Source: Climacium dendroides
Lineage: Eukaryota > Streptophyta > Bryopsida > Hypnales > Climaciaceae
Assembly: GCA_950106755.1 (NCBI GenBank)
Contig: OX467092.1
Coordinates: 5,828,001 to 5,892,000, forward strand
Reading direction: 5' to 3'
DNA: 64,000 nt
Shown here: piece by piece, positions 47,600 to 59,453 of the stretch
How positions within the stretch are numbered: the stretch's first letter is position 1
How the letters are laid out: each line of letters begins with the position of its first letter
Notes under the pieces: model-generated
The model's input: only the letters and a program-made list of their open reading frames with translations
Told to the model about the DNA's origin: nothing
Database searches by the model: none
Program-made: the position numbers and the translations under genes

Positions 47600-48320
47600 C
47601 ATCATAAGATTCATACCTTAAATTTGGTTGTTTGTTTTGTTTTATTTGTTATGTTGAGATCTCCCAGACCGTGCATCCTCGGTTGCATGCTTGTTACTTG
47701 GTGAGGAGGAGTGCACTAGCTTGGTTTTGTGGCATTTGAATGTACGGTGTGAGAGTTATTGAATTTTGAAGTTTTTATGAACTAAAAAATTAGAAAATTA
47801 CTTTTACTTTTATTTTGACTGAGGGCAATGACACAAAGCACAAGTAAGTTATTTATTTGTTTTGTTTTGCTTTGTTTGTTACATTGAGATCGTGGACCAT
47901 GCATCCACCATTCACATTCTTAGTTCCACCAAAAAGCCCTCAACTAAGAAGGGTGTACAGGCTTTATTTGGCCCCATAGTGTAAAAGTTATGGAGTTTTG
48001 AAGTTTTTATGAACTAAACAATTAGAAAATTATTTTTACTTTTATTTTGACTATGGCAACGTCATAGGGTCCATCCATTAAGTTAGACTCTTTGTTTGTT
48101 TTGTTTGTTACGATAAGATCTCCTGGATTGTATATTTCCTAGTTACATGCTTATTACCAATGGAAAGCCCTCGACGAAAAGGAATGTGTGGCCTTTGTTT
48201 TGTGGCGTTCTTACACATGGAAAAAAAATATTGGATTTCAAAGTTTTCATGAGTTAAAAAAATTACAAAAAAATTACTTTTACTTTTATTTTGATTGTGG
48301 CACACTTCAGTCACATGCAG
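47600..48320 (+). repeat. Three tandem R230 copies
   Basis: Three successive units (about 47620, 47855, 48085), each with GAGATC, a GGAAAGCCCTC or ...AAAAGCCCTC block and the TTTTATTTTGACT end. The third is followed by module C, as at 7268-8650. Confidence 0.75.
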
Positions 48321-48837
48321 CATGTGCGAAGGCTCATAATCATGATCGTAATCATACATGTAGGAACTCACTGAAAAAAATGGGATCAATCACTTGTGTA
48401 ACAACTTATAAAGTTTGAATGCTGTGACAACTGCCTGCCAGTTTCTACATTGCCTTCTCCGCGTGGGTATAATAATTTAGGTTGGAAACAAGGACCCTTA
48501 ACCCTTAAACAACGGGCCTATGATCGTGGAAATCATCCCTTTTGGCATTGTGTGAATAGTTGGTTTAAAAAATGTAAAAGCACTCATTGGAAGTCAAACT
48601 ACTATATAAGACCTCTTCATTTCATGTAAAATTCTTTGGATGAATAGTTGCACTTTTGCTCTACATTCAAAGATTCTTTGTCATTCATTGACCAAAAATT
48701 GGTAGCAATGTTGTTTATGGGTTCATTTACCCTGTCAGTGGACAAGGGCAAAGCATCACAAAGCTTACATCCTGCCCCTTATATGTAAATAGCTTGAAAT
48801 GGAGTGTACTCATCTTTTACTACACTGATCATGCCTT

Positions 48838-48987
48838 CACTACTAGAAAATTTTGTATTTCTGTTGTTTTGGTCGCGTTGATCCAGTCAAAATCTGACAG
48901 AATTCTGTTGGTTTCAACAGATTTTTGTCAGATTTTGACCGGATCAACGCGACTAAAACAACAGAAATACAAAATTTTCTAGTAGTG
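48838..48987. mobile_element. 150-bp CACTA MITE with target duplication
   Basis: Begins CACTACTAGAAAATTTTG and ends with the exact complement. The arms pair almost completely, including GTCGCGTTGATCC. CTT flanks both sides (48835-48837, 48988-48990). The inverted copy near 27430-27440 carries CTT once with no element. Confidence 0.92.
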
Positions 48988-49695
48988 CTTATTCAGTGTG
49001 GATGTAACACTAACTTATCAAAAAACACTATTTTAAATTACTGCAAGTTGAAATCAAATTCTTGTTCTTTAGTCATTTTCAATGGAGAGGTATTTTGTAG
49101 TGACTCTAATTTTGTGCCCTGAGACTAGTGGGATTAACCTATAAATGACAATCATAATCTAAAGGGTTGGATTTTCACAAAATCTTCAACAAAATTCTTC
49201 CAATATGCAATTAAGAATGAACTTCCTTGGTGCTATTATTCTCTTTGTCTTCAAAAGATGTATCTATCTTGTGTTTTGAATCATAATTTGAACTTGTAGT
49301 TTTGCACTAGAAAGTTTGATTCAAAAATTTGAGTAGTGACTTTGGGGTTGCCCAAGGCCTTGAGGAGGGTAGAAGTTCATCATCGATGGGTCATTTAAAC
49401 AAGCTCTATAATGCCCATGTAGAAAAGATTTTAAGATTGAAGTTTGGGTAGTCCTTGTAAGACCTCAAGTATCCTTTTGAGTGTTAATTAGCGCATCAAC
49501 AACCTTGGATAAAAGAAAAATAACTTCTAAGATTACTTATACATAGCATTTTTGAGAAATATTGGAGATATCTTGGAGAGGTTCCTTCTTTTCACCAAAG
49601 CTTCAAAATTCCTTCCACCACCAGATTACACTTAAAAATAGATGAGCAAAGAATTGCTTCCATTTGTATTTTATTTTGACATTGATGGGACCATT

Positions 49696-49884
49696 CACTA
49701 CAAGATAAAGGGGTGTTTTAAGTAGTGTCCTAGACATCATGTCTTTTAAGTAACGTCTTTTAAGTAAGTTTTTAAGTAAACTTTTACTAAAAAGACTATC
49801 TTTTTAGTAAAATTTTACTTAAAAACTTATTTAAAAGACGTGATGTCTAGGACACTACTTAAAACACCCCTTTATCTTGTAGTG
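49696..49884. mobile_element. 189-bp CACTA-type hairpin MITE with target duplication
   Basis: Begins CACTACAAGATAAAGGGGTG and ends with its complement; the interior is an extended palindrome of AAGTAAGTTTTTAAGTAAAC type. ATT flanks both sides (49693-49695, 49885-49887). The copies at 8266-8281 and near 26155 show the unoccupied site. Different family from the 150-bp MITE. Confidence 0.92.
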
Positions 49885-50240
49885 ATTTCATTCCACTAAA
49901 AAACAATATGATGATATTCAATTTGTAAATGAACAACATTCTTTTCTATCTATTGTCCATATGCTAAAGTGTTTAGAGCATTTGTTCTATTATTTGTTGA
50001 ACTTGGCAATTTCAAATTTTACATCTATTTTTGAAGATTCTTTAAACTTTTTGTTTGTTTACTAAGTATATTCCATAAATAAACAATTGACTAAGCACAT
50101 GGAAATTTGAAAAGAGACATTGCTTCATATGCTAGGATTTAGTGTGAGGAGAGTATTGGAGGGTCGAAAAGCACTTATTATCCACGTTTGATAAGTGTCA
50201 GATCCATTGAGAGAGCAAATACACAAATGCTCTTAGGGAT

Positions 50241-50935
50241 AAAATGTTCTTGTGGTTACATGAGGGTCCAGCAATGAACCTTAAAAGAAAAAGAATTAAA
50301 ACTAGGTGCAATTTTAATCATAATACTAAACATCTCCAATAAAATCTAAATTTTATTGAATGCATAAAACTTGAAATGCTAGTAAAGCTACAAATTGTAA
50401 TAACAATCCCAAAAATTGGTAGATATAGAAAGGCAAAATCTAATGACTAGAATTGGGCATGATATTAGTAGAGTTGCATCCTAAATATTTCTTACACACT
50501 TCAAAAAGATTGAGTGTCCAAAGTGACAAGAATGTCATAGTTTCTAAATATTAAAATTTACTATCTCAAATTCACTTTGTTCAAATTCTTTTCTACAACA
50601 AACATTAGCAAAACGACAAAAAACCAATGAATTCATCTAATAGCCATCCATGCACCTTAAATAGGCTACAATTAGAGTCATTAGTTTATAATCATTATTA
50701 TTAATTTATCACTAATGTCACAATCACAAATATCAAAATAACAATACAAGATGATGCAAGGAATAAATACTACACAAGCACTTAAGACTTACCAACAAGC
50801 CATCTAGATTACAAGCATTAATACCAATAACAAGAAGTTAATGATCATAAGTACTAATGCCTAAATTTGTAGGGTTGCTGATTATGAACACAATTGAATA
50901 TTAGTGCAAGGATGCAATGTATGTCTTATAAGTCA
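50241..50935 (-). repeat. Module A, copy 3, first part
   Basis: Inverted copy of 6580-7260. It stops at GCATTGCATCCTTG/CTTATAAG, where the next R230 array starts. The rest of the module resumes near 52560, so about 1.6 kb was inserted here. Confidence 0.75.
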
Positions 50936-51620
50936 CTAGTGTGCCATGTGCCATTGCCACAGTCAAAACAAAAATAAAAGTAATTTTTTAATTTTTTAGT
51001 TCATAAAAACTTCAAAATTCAATAATTTTTGCACTGTGTATTTGAATACCATGAAACCAAGCTGGTGCACCCCTCCTCGCCGAGGGCTTTCCAATGATAT
51101 CAAGCACACAATTGGAAGATGCACGGTCTGGAAAATCTCAAAGCGACAAACAAACAAAACAAACAGCCAAACTTAAGGTATAGACTAGTGGCCCTATGCT
51201 ATTGCCCTGTGCCACTGTCAAAACAAAAGTAAAAGTAATTTTCTAATTTTTTTGTTCATAAAACCTTCAAAATTCAATAACTTTCACACCATGAGTCGGA
51301 ATGTTACAAAACAAAGTGCATGCACCCCTCCTTGCCAAGAGCTTTCTGATAGTACCAAGATTATGACCAAAATATAAATAAAAGTAATTTTCTAATTTTT
51401 TAGAATCGAAAACAACTCAAAAATGCATATCATTCACACCGTATGTTCAAATGCCATGAAACCAAGTTGGTGCACCCCTCCTCGTTGAGGGCTTTCCAAT
51501 GATACCAAACATGCAATCAAAAAACGCATGGTCCAAGAGATCTCAATGTGACAAATAAACAAACAAAACAAAGAAAAACAAAAGAAAAACAAATAGCCTG
51601 ATTTAACCCCTAAAGGACCA
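50936..51620 (-). repeat. Three R230 copies, minus
   Basis: Units begin at ACTAGTGTGCC (50936), GACTAGTGGCCC (51183) and a truncated third near 51362. All run in the same orientation. Confidence 0.75.
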
Positions 51621-52559
51621 TTTGTCCCCTTAGGAGACAATTTGGGTCTGGGTAGGTTCCTATTGTCTTTATTTGTAGTGAATGTTCTTGAGATTTTGTG
51701 AGCTTGTGGAGTTTGCCGAGAACTTTGTGAATATATAATTTTTATTTGAATCGGTGCCCGGTAGAAAAAGTTATAGCTTAATAAGCCAAAATTAAAGTCA
51801 ACGGGCAATACAAAAAACTCAGAAAAGGTCAAAATATTTTTTTAATATATTTTTTCCTAAAATCTTATATTTTTGTCTACATTTGAAGCTTTAATTCATT
51901 CCATTTGGACTAGTTATGAGAAAGTTATGGACAATCATAGTTTTTTGGGGCAATCTAAGTATCTTCTTAAAAAAATAACTTATAGCATTCATTTATGAAT
52001 GCGATTTTTACAATTTTCCAAAAAAATATTTTAGAAAAGGTTAGGTCTGCTTTTTAGAACAATCTCACTATTGGGATTATCATATGTCAATTCCATCTTA
52101 AAGCTATTAGTGAATTAGTTTTTCCTTCAATCTTTAACCTACTTCTACTTAACAATTTTTTAATGAGTGGAAATTAAGTGTTTTTTTGTTGAATTTTTTT
52201 TCTTAGATTCTCAACTCAACTATTCAACATAAAACCTTAGAAAATAAAAATTGGTAGTGCAAAAAGAAGTTAAAAAGATTCAAAGCCAAAAAATCTAGTC
52301 ACACAAGTTGCAAAAAAACTTGTTTTCTTCACTTTGGATGCAAATATCTTGCAATCTATGCAGTCAAATTTGATGAAATTTTTACCACATGTTCTCAAAC
52401 AAATTAAGTACATTATCCTACGATTGGATTTTAAAAGAAACATATTTTTTTGGTTTTCTTAGGTGAACGTAGCAGAAGTGGTAGTTCTAAGTGGTTTTAA
52501 GTAGAAAACACCCTCGAGACTGTAGGGATTAAGGTATAGAAGTTCCAAAGCATAAAGAA
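51621..52559 (-). repeat. Module F, copy 1
   Basis: Inverted relative to 62940-63862, with shared landmarks TTAGGAGACAA and GGTTAGGTCTG-like blocks. The minus frame 51434-51832 spans an R230 and this module and is not a gene. Confidence 0.6.
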
Positions 52560-53555
52560 GTCTTGAGAGCTAAAGTATAATAGGAAATATGATAATTGAG
52601 TGGAATGATGGAGAATTTTACCATTGTTGATTTAGAAAACCAAATAACTAGTCCTAAGATTCATTCAATAATGGGTATTTATTACTTTCAAATACACCAT
52701 GGACCTTTGAGCTTCCAAAAGGATGCAATTTCAATGTAGGGCAATGCCCCAAGAAGAGGGGATTGTGGAAAAAATGTGTTGACAAAGGGGGCAAAAATCA
52801 ACAAGGAGGTGCATTTTTTTCCACAATCCTCTCTTCTTGAGACATTGCCCTACATAAACAATTACTAGAAGCATACCATAAGCATCAATAGGCAAGTTCA
52901 AAATTAGATATGCAAAAGTTGTAGTATATGACATATAATATATTACTATAGAAGTTTGAAGAAAAAAGTAGTTGTGATTTGAAAGAAAATCAATTTCAAA
53001 GTTAGCCATGATTGTCTAAAACTATGTTTTGTCAAAGTTATATCATGATTTGGAATTACTTTACATTTTTTTCAATTTTTCTAAGAGCTCTTAAAGATAT
53101 TTTTGTTTCATGATGGCATGTTGGTGTTCACCATTTCAAATTATTGTACACAAAAGGAAATTGACATTTATAGAATTTAAAATATTTATAATTTGACAAA
53201 CATGGAACTAATGTTGGTTCTCATGATATTTAATTTTTTTTTGGAATTGAGAGTGTGGAATTGCATTAGCCATTGTAGAGAGAGTATAGGTTGCAACATG
53301 AACCATTTTTACATCTTAACCCTTAAAATTCTTTGACTATGTTTTTACCAAAAATGCTCCAAAACTACCATGTCTAGTTCAAGTACCAAATTTTAGGAAA
53401 AAAATTGAGGGACATAGAGAACTATAGAATCTTGTAGTATGTTGGTTTGAGAAGATGTGGAAAAAATTTCAGAAATTTCCACCTTGTGCATTGCAAGATA
53501 TTAACATTGGAATTGATAGAAATCCTTTTTTTGCCTTTGCAAATATCAAGGCAGA
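52560..53555 (-). repeat. Module A, copy 3, second part, and flank
   Basis: Inverted copy of 6180-6570 and of 24040-25100. Carries the hairpin at 52737-52852. No gene. Confidence 0.75.
52737..52852. mobile_element. Hairpin MITE-like insertion, copy 3
   Basis: Arms TAGGGCAATGCCCCAAGAAG and CTTCTTGAGACATTGCCCTA, 116 bp, inside module A. Confidence 0.7.
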
Positions 53556-53646
53556 AGAAGCAAGTGCGTTTTGTAGTTACGAGTCAAGGAACTGCACATT
53601 CCTAGCACCAAATTCTTCTGTGAACATTTAGAGTTCTCTTTACCAG

Positions 53647-53950
53647 CATGACTTCTACATGCGCAAGCCCAAGGCCTCCCAAAGTAGTACGCTTTCTTGA
53701 ACCGCCAAAGTGTACGCTGGGTTTGTACGAATCCGAGGCTGCTGATGTCCTAGCCCAGTTTGTTTCTCGAGCATGTACGGATGCACCAACTCCATCAAGG
53801 AAGAGTGCAATGAAGTAGTTACGCTCACTTGAAGACGACAACAGTGCCGTTCGTCGGAGCAGTTGCCAACTAGGGCTTCCGGAGCCCTCCTTGCCAACCG
53901 CAGCTCCAATTTCTTCAAGTGCCGATGTCATTCTTTCGCCACGTAAACAG
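53647..53950 (+). pseudogene. Exon-like block upstream of the element's gene
   Basis: Flanked by an acceptor (TCTCTTTACCAG) and a donor (AAACAG then GTTCGC). The frame reads MTSTCASPRPPKVVRFLEPP then, further on, YESEAADVLAQFVSRA, 101 codons in phase 0, with one TAG at 53816-53818 that could be a former CAG. Codon use looks real. It may belong to a second gene of the element. Not recognised. Confidence 0.4.
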
Positions 53951-54504
53951 GTTCGCCCTCCTCTTCTCTTGACCTTTTCTGTAAATTGAAGACGCACCAA
54001 ATCTGCACGAGGAGATCGGCGTAAGGACGATTCCCTCTTGAAGGGTGGCCGCCGGTGGGAGCAGTTGCCGCCGGAACCCTACTACCTGCTCCGCGGTCAT
54101 AGGTGTGGGAGTCTGCGGGTATAGGGGGGCGGGCGGATATAGGCCCGTCTCTCCCGTGTGGAAGAAGCCGAGGCTGCCCAGCGCTGCCGTAGGTGTTTTT
54201 GGCAATGCGGACGCCTTCCCTTGCTCTTTGCTTTCTGTCAAGTTCAAAATTCTTGTTCCGATCACGGTTGACGGTGGGTTTTGTAGTGCCAATTTCTAGA
54301 ATTGTTGTGGTTTCCAGTGGGGGTAGAATTCATAGCTTATGCATGTAAAATGAAGATCATGTAGTGGGGTGGGTTTTGCTGCTACTGTATGTAAGCTTGA
54401 GGATATCGCTGATTTGTTTTTTCTGTGGTTGGTGCTTCATTTCTCGCATTCTGTAGTCGCAGGAGGTAGAATTCTTCGTTTCCTAGAGAGAGCCTGATCC
54501 CGCC

Positions 54505-57330
54505 ATGCCTCGGGCATTTGGTAACAAGGGTAAGCGCAAACTCACCGAAGCGCAAGGGAAGGCAAATGATGAGGCGCCGCAGGTGATGAGGATGCGACTT
54601 GACAGCGAGAGGCGCTCGAAGCTGCGGCAAGACAGGGAAGGAGGCGGCCCTTCGAAGGGAAAGGGGCGGCAGCGTACTCCTTCCTTGAAGAAGAAGGAAA
54701 TTGTTGTCTCTATCTCTGACTCAGGAGAAGAGGACGAAGATGTGGAGGATGGCAGTGTAGGGGACGAAGAGAACAACGGAGGGTTGAGGGAACAATCGTG
54801 GGAGTAAGATTTCCCAAAACTTTCTTACTTATGCGTTGAAGAAGGTGTTTTCATGTTGGGTGTGACGTTTTCTGTGACGTATGTATGTGAAGATGTTCCA
54901 TTTGTGGCATGATGCACGGCGTTCTGTGGGATGTCTTATAGTGGAAGGTGATGTTTGTTTTGACGTTCCATGTGACATCAATTGTGATGTAAACATATGC
55001 AGTTATGGACGAGGCAGTTCTCGGCAAAATGCCACGGAATCCCTCTGTGTTCAATGTATTCATTGGAAGTTTTTTGTGTTTTCGTTCGCCCTCAGTAGGT
55101 CTTGTAGTTCGTGTGTAACTTCTCTTCGTTTCCAGTGATGTCACCAAAGACATGTACTGTGACGTCGTTTGAGGGAGCATGAAATCAGGTGGGGGGTTCA
55201 TATACTACCGTGAACCCTCTCCCTATATATCAAACGTGTTAATTGAAAGTTTTTTGTGTTTTCGTTTGCCCTCAGTATGTCTTGTAGTTCGTGTGTAATT
55301 TCTCTTTGTTTCCGGTGATGTCACCGAGGACATGTACTGTGACGTCGTTTGAGGAAGCGTGAAATCAGGTGGGGGGGTTCATATACTACTGTCAACCCTC
55401 TCCCTCTGTATTAAACGTATTAATTGGAAGTTTCTTGTGTTTGCGTTCGGCCTCAGTAAGTCTTCTAGTATGTGTGTAACTACTCTTCGTTTCTGGTGAT
55501 GTCACCAAGGACATGTACTGTGACGCCGTCTCAGGGAGCATGAATTCAGGCTGGGGGATTCATGCACTATTCTGAGCCCCCTCCCTTCCAAAATAAAATG
55601 TGTTAATTGGAAGTGTTTAGTGTTCGCGTTCGGCCTCAGTATGTTGTTTGGTATGTGCGTAACTTGTATTCGTTTCCTGTGATGTCACCGAGGACATGTA
55701 CTTTGACGTCGTTTGAGGGAGCATGAATATAGGGGGGGTTCATATACTACCGTAAACACTTTCCCTAGAGAATTAGTGCAACTTATAGCTTTCTGTATGT
55801 TGTATAGGCGAGGATACTCTGCAGGTTCTGCCGGTGGAGATGGTGGTGGTGAAGAGTTAGAGGACACTGAGGACATCATAGAATCCCTGCACCCACGACA
55901 AAGACGATGCGCACCAGGTAGTGCAGCCATGAAGAAGCCTGTGGAGTTGGATGGGGAAGGAGAGCCATTCGGATCCATGAAGGACGCCTTTGTGAAAGAC
56001 GTGAACAAGTACGCAAAGAAACTTGATCCCAGGGCTGGATGGGAAGGCCAACCACGTCATCTGAGGAGGATGTTATTCCAGAGAATCTACACAGGTATGG
56101 TAGTCATTACATATGGGAAGGACTTAGGATGAACATCCTTTTGAAAATGCAGTTCAAGGTATTGCAGTCGTCTTGGAGGATGTGGCGCTGAATGCCTTAT
56201 GCAACGCGTGGCGCTGTGTGTGGCGTCGACAACGATGTCAAGGAAAAAAACTCGCGTATAGCAGCACCTCCGTGTGGAATACTTGACTTATGTACTTTTA
56301 CCATGCACGTGCATTGTTATTGTCCCAATAGCGTGAGTTAATTAGAGGAAAGTTCCTTGATGAAGCCGAAATAGCTTAGGGTGTGTCGTTCTGCAAGCCA
56401 GTTGTTGACTTCCGTGCTTTTGTTTTAGATTGGCAGATGGTAGGTGAATCCAGCCGTGTATTAGAGAAGTTCTTGCAGCCAATTCTCATGAAGTCTCTAA
56501 TTACCATGCGTTGGAGGTTGAACCAACTCATTGACGCTGATAAGAAGAAACCGGTGGAGCTGAAGCAAGAATTTTGGGATGGACTCAAGGTCATGCGCTC
56601 AAGCGAAGAAGTGCAGCAGAAATCAGCCTACATGTGCTCTATTTCCATGGGCAAGGGTTCTACCACAGTGCAAGTGAAGAGCATCGAGAGAGCTGTAATT
56701 CCCCGTCTGGTAAGTGTGCTGACTAGTGAAGGTGACCTGAAATTTGAGGAAGGCATTCATGTGTGAAGGAAGCTATTGTTTGTGTGGATGAGTATGAAAA
56801 TGCGTGTTGTCGTCTCCCATGTTTTATCAAACGCCTGGCCTTGAATGAGATGTTACGTGTGACATCACAAGTTTGCCACCTTGTCATGTCTGGCCGCCGG
56901 ACCCTGAACCCTACATCTTTCCTTTTAGAATTGTGTCTCTGTGGACCAGATTCGTGAACCGCTCTTGTAGAATTCCCTTCTCTCTAACTTCTGGGATTAT
57001 GTACCTTAGACCATGCAGTTAAATCGAGCACCATTGGACTTGGAGATTGACGCTGAAGTTGCAAAGGAGGTTGACGCCTTAAATGAGGTGAAGCGTCGAG
57101 GTTGTGTGGATGTAACAAGGGAGATGGAGGAGGTGCGCTTGCGTATTGGGGAGTTGGAGTATTCTGTGAATCACCTGAATGTCACAATTTCAGCGGACAT
57201 CAAGCGTTTGGAGGACATGATCCGCGAGCATGTTTTGGATCAAGGCCGTAAAGTTGATGAGGTAGTGCGGGACGGAACAGAACCATCTTCGTCTACACCA
57301 ACTCAGAGCCCCACGGGAAGGGCAGCTTAG
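54505..57330 (+). CDS. Transposon-carried nuclear-type protein, exons 1-4
   Basis: Spliced model 54505-54803, 55808-56094, 56429-56709, 57010-57330: 395 residues. Every intron has GT-AG borders and all phases agree (2, 1, 0). Exon 1 is basic (MPRAFGNKGKRKLTEAQGK) then acidic (ISDSGEEDEDVEDG). Exon 2 has GGDGGGEELEDTED and LDPRAGWEGQPRHLRRML. Exon 3 is helical and charged (VLEKFLQPILMKSLITMRW). Exon 4 is predicted coiled coil (EMEEVRLRIGELEYSVNHL). I recognise no family. A DNA-binding or regulatory transposon protein is possible from composition. Exon 1 starts at the first ATG of the GC-rich frame. The frame continues past the TAG at 57328-57330 (next entry), so the true ancestor was probably longer. 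Confidence 0.6.
55040..55770 (+). repeat. 181-bp tandem repeat in intron 1
   Basis: Four units marked by CCTCAGTA at 55090, 55270, 55451 and 55634 (spacing 180, 181, 183). Each carries GATGTCACC..GGACATGTACT and GTGACGTCGTTTGAGG or a close variant. The array lies wholly in the first intron of the gene. Confidence 0.88.
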
Positions 57331-58383
57331 AATGTGGTACAGAAGGATTTTCTTATGCCTTTGTTGAAGTCAGGGCTCCCAAAAGAGGGAACAGAAGCGG
57401 CCCCTGTGCTCGTTGTTTCCAATGTTGTGCCTAACGCTACAGGTGTTGTCGTCAAAGACATGGAGATTGGTAGTGAAGCTGCTGTGGAGGAGAATCCTTT
57501 AGGTGAGCCCGAGGACAATGAACCGAAATCAGGGGATGCCAATTCCGATGCTCCCGAAACCCAATTGTAGGAGTCCTCAGATGCTTATGACATTGGGATT
57601 GGAGGAGTGGATGTGGTGGCGGACAGTGTCATTCTAGAAACAAAGTTGCCTGAGGCAGAGCAGGTGAAATTTTGGCCCAAGCATCCTTGAGTATTTCCCT
57701 TTGCCAAAATTGTGAGGCTTTAAATTTTTTTTTTAATTCTTCTATGAGATGATTTTTTGAAGTGTATAAGTGTTCCTTGAATTTGTTTGTTGGATCTGAT
57801 GTTACCCTCCCATAGACGTGCATTCAAATGTTCTATTTGATGTTCTTCGCAACATCTATAGTGACATCAATAGCAACGACATGATCAGAATCCATTGTAG
57901 TAGCTGTAGAAGTTACAGGGCTCGGAGATTGACATCAAGAATGGATTCTGATTCAAGTGGTCATGCAATAGTCTCTCTTCAGTTGTAGTAAATTAGGAGG
58001 GTCTACTTCCTCCACTACCGTATGAAGATGGAATTTTTCTTTTAATTTGGATTTGTGGATGTAAGCCACATTTCTTTCTAACTTAGCGAACCGTACCTCT
58101 TCTGTAGGAGGAAGTTCAAGCGGTGGTAGAGTCACCAGGAAGGCCCCGACGTGCCACGAAGGTGTCCGAAGGCGGGAAGGTGACCAAGGCAGCAATAAAA
58201 ACTACCTCAAAAGGGACAACAGCAAAAACTATTCAAGGGGCAGCAAAGGTAACATTCTGTTCTCCACACTATTTTTTGTGATAATGAAACTTTACATGAC
58301 AATGCTGAACTTTGATGCTCCCATTTCATTACTTCATGCAGGCAACAAGCGGAAAGAAACAGGAACCATCGCGAAAGAAGTGA
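57331..58383 (+). pseudogene. Continuation of the element's gene beyond a TAG
   Basis: The exon 4 frame stays open after the TAG (57328-57330) to a second TAG at 57568-57570 and on to a donor at 57664. Exon 5 (58108-58248) reads EEVQAVVESPGRPRRATKV, with an AT-hook-like GRPRR core. Exon 6 (58342-58383) ends GKKQEPSRKK then TGA. Phases agree throughout. Including this part the model is 568 codons with two TAG interruptions, each one C-to-T change from CAG (Gln). Confidence 0.6.
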
Positions 58384-59453
58384 TGATCCGTGTGGTATGT
58401 CACTGTAGATGTTACGAAAGGCGTCGTGGGTGTTGTTTCTGTAAATAGGCATTTTTGGAAGAAGTGCATTATAGAAAGAAGATTAGGTGTGAGTGTTTCA
58501 GAAGTAATGCCTATTTCAAAGTTCTGTTAATTATGAGTCAAAGTGGACAAATGTGGAACTTCACATTTAAGATTGAAGAGGTTTCTAAGACTCATGTATT
58601 GTTGAGGTCAGCATTGTATATTGCAATACTGAATTCCTAGTACCTTTTTTAAATTTGAGTATTTTTTATTAAACCATTTTCTTGACCCTAAACATATTTG
58701 CCTGCATGCCTTCTGTGATGTTATGTGTGATGTATGTAGTCGTTTTTGTCAAATGTCAGTGGTTGTGTGGTTCCCCATGTCCTCAAAGAATGCATGTAAC
58801 TACGCTTCTTTTTATATATGTCCAGTCAAACGTCCTCCTAAACATGGTGAATCCTTTGAACAACTTCTTGTTGTCGGACAAAACGTCAAGGAGAACAGAC
58901 GTCTACAACAAGTATCATCACAAAAAACACAAAGCCAAGCATGCCTCCATTTCCCTTGATGTCAACGAAAAAAATTACCCGTCCAAAAAGATGTCACCCG
59001 AAACATAAACGTGTCACAGAAGACATCTCAACAAACATGAAGGCACTACAGGAACTGAAATGAGGACCCCACGTGGCAAATGACGTGGATCTGACACGTC
59101 ATATTGTAGCAGAGTCCATGTCATTTTTCAAAAATCCAAGTCATTTTTCCAAAAATGCACGTCACTTATTCAAAATCCACGTCACTGCCCCGATCAGTTT
59201 TGTCTTGGATGAAAAAAAGGCTTACGTGGTAGTGCCCACCCCAAAAGTAGGTGATGTGGACCTCCACACCCCTCCACATGTCAGAATAAGCCGAGTTTGC
59301 CTAACCTCGTCAAGGTTGACGTCCAAAAAAACCAAGGCCAAAAAGAGGATGTCACCGGTGATTTTGACACGTTTTTGCGTGCTTTTTATGACGGATTTTT
59401 GAGGACGTCAAATTTCATGTTTCATCGCGTTTTTTTAAACGTCAAAAAAACTG
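58384..59453. other. 3' part of the element, motif-rich
   Basis: 58700-59450 has dense ACGTCA/GTCATTT/GTCACC motifs in both orientations, compatible with a subterminal binding array. Frames at 58682-59008 and 59073-59402 are coding-like in places but carry the same motifs; not called. Confidence 0.45.

Larger units (their letters stand above)
48321..50240 (+). repeat. Module C, copy 2, with two MITE insertions
   Basis: Colinear with 7560-8650 and, inverted, with 25800-28860. It is interrupted by the MITEs at 48838-48987 and 49696-49884. The frames 48108-48389, 48188-48418 and 48794-49122 are repeat or MITE translations. Confidence 0.75.

Noticed and set aside
51434..51832. 132-codon minus ORF
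   Set aside because: It spans the junction of an R230 copy and module F, so it is a composite of two repeats.
53602..54000. 132-codon minus-strand ORF
   Set aside because: The plus strand has a better-supported exon here, with acceptor, donor and protein-like composition. The minus frame is probably its shadow.
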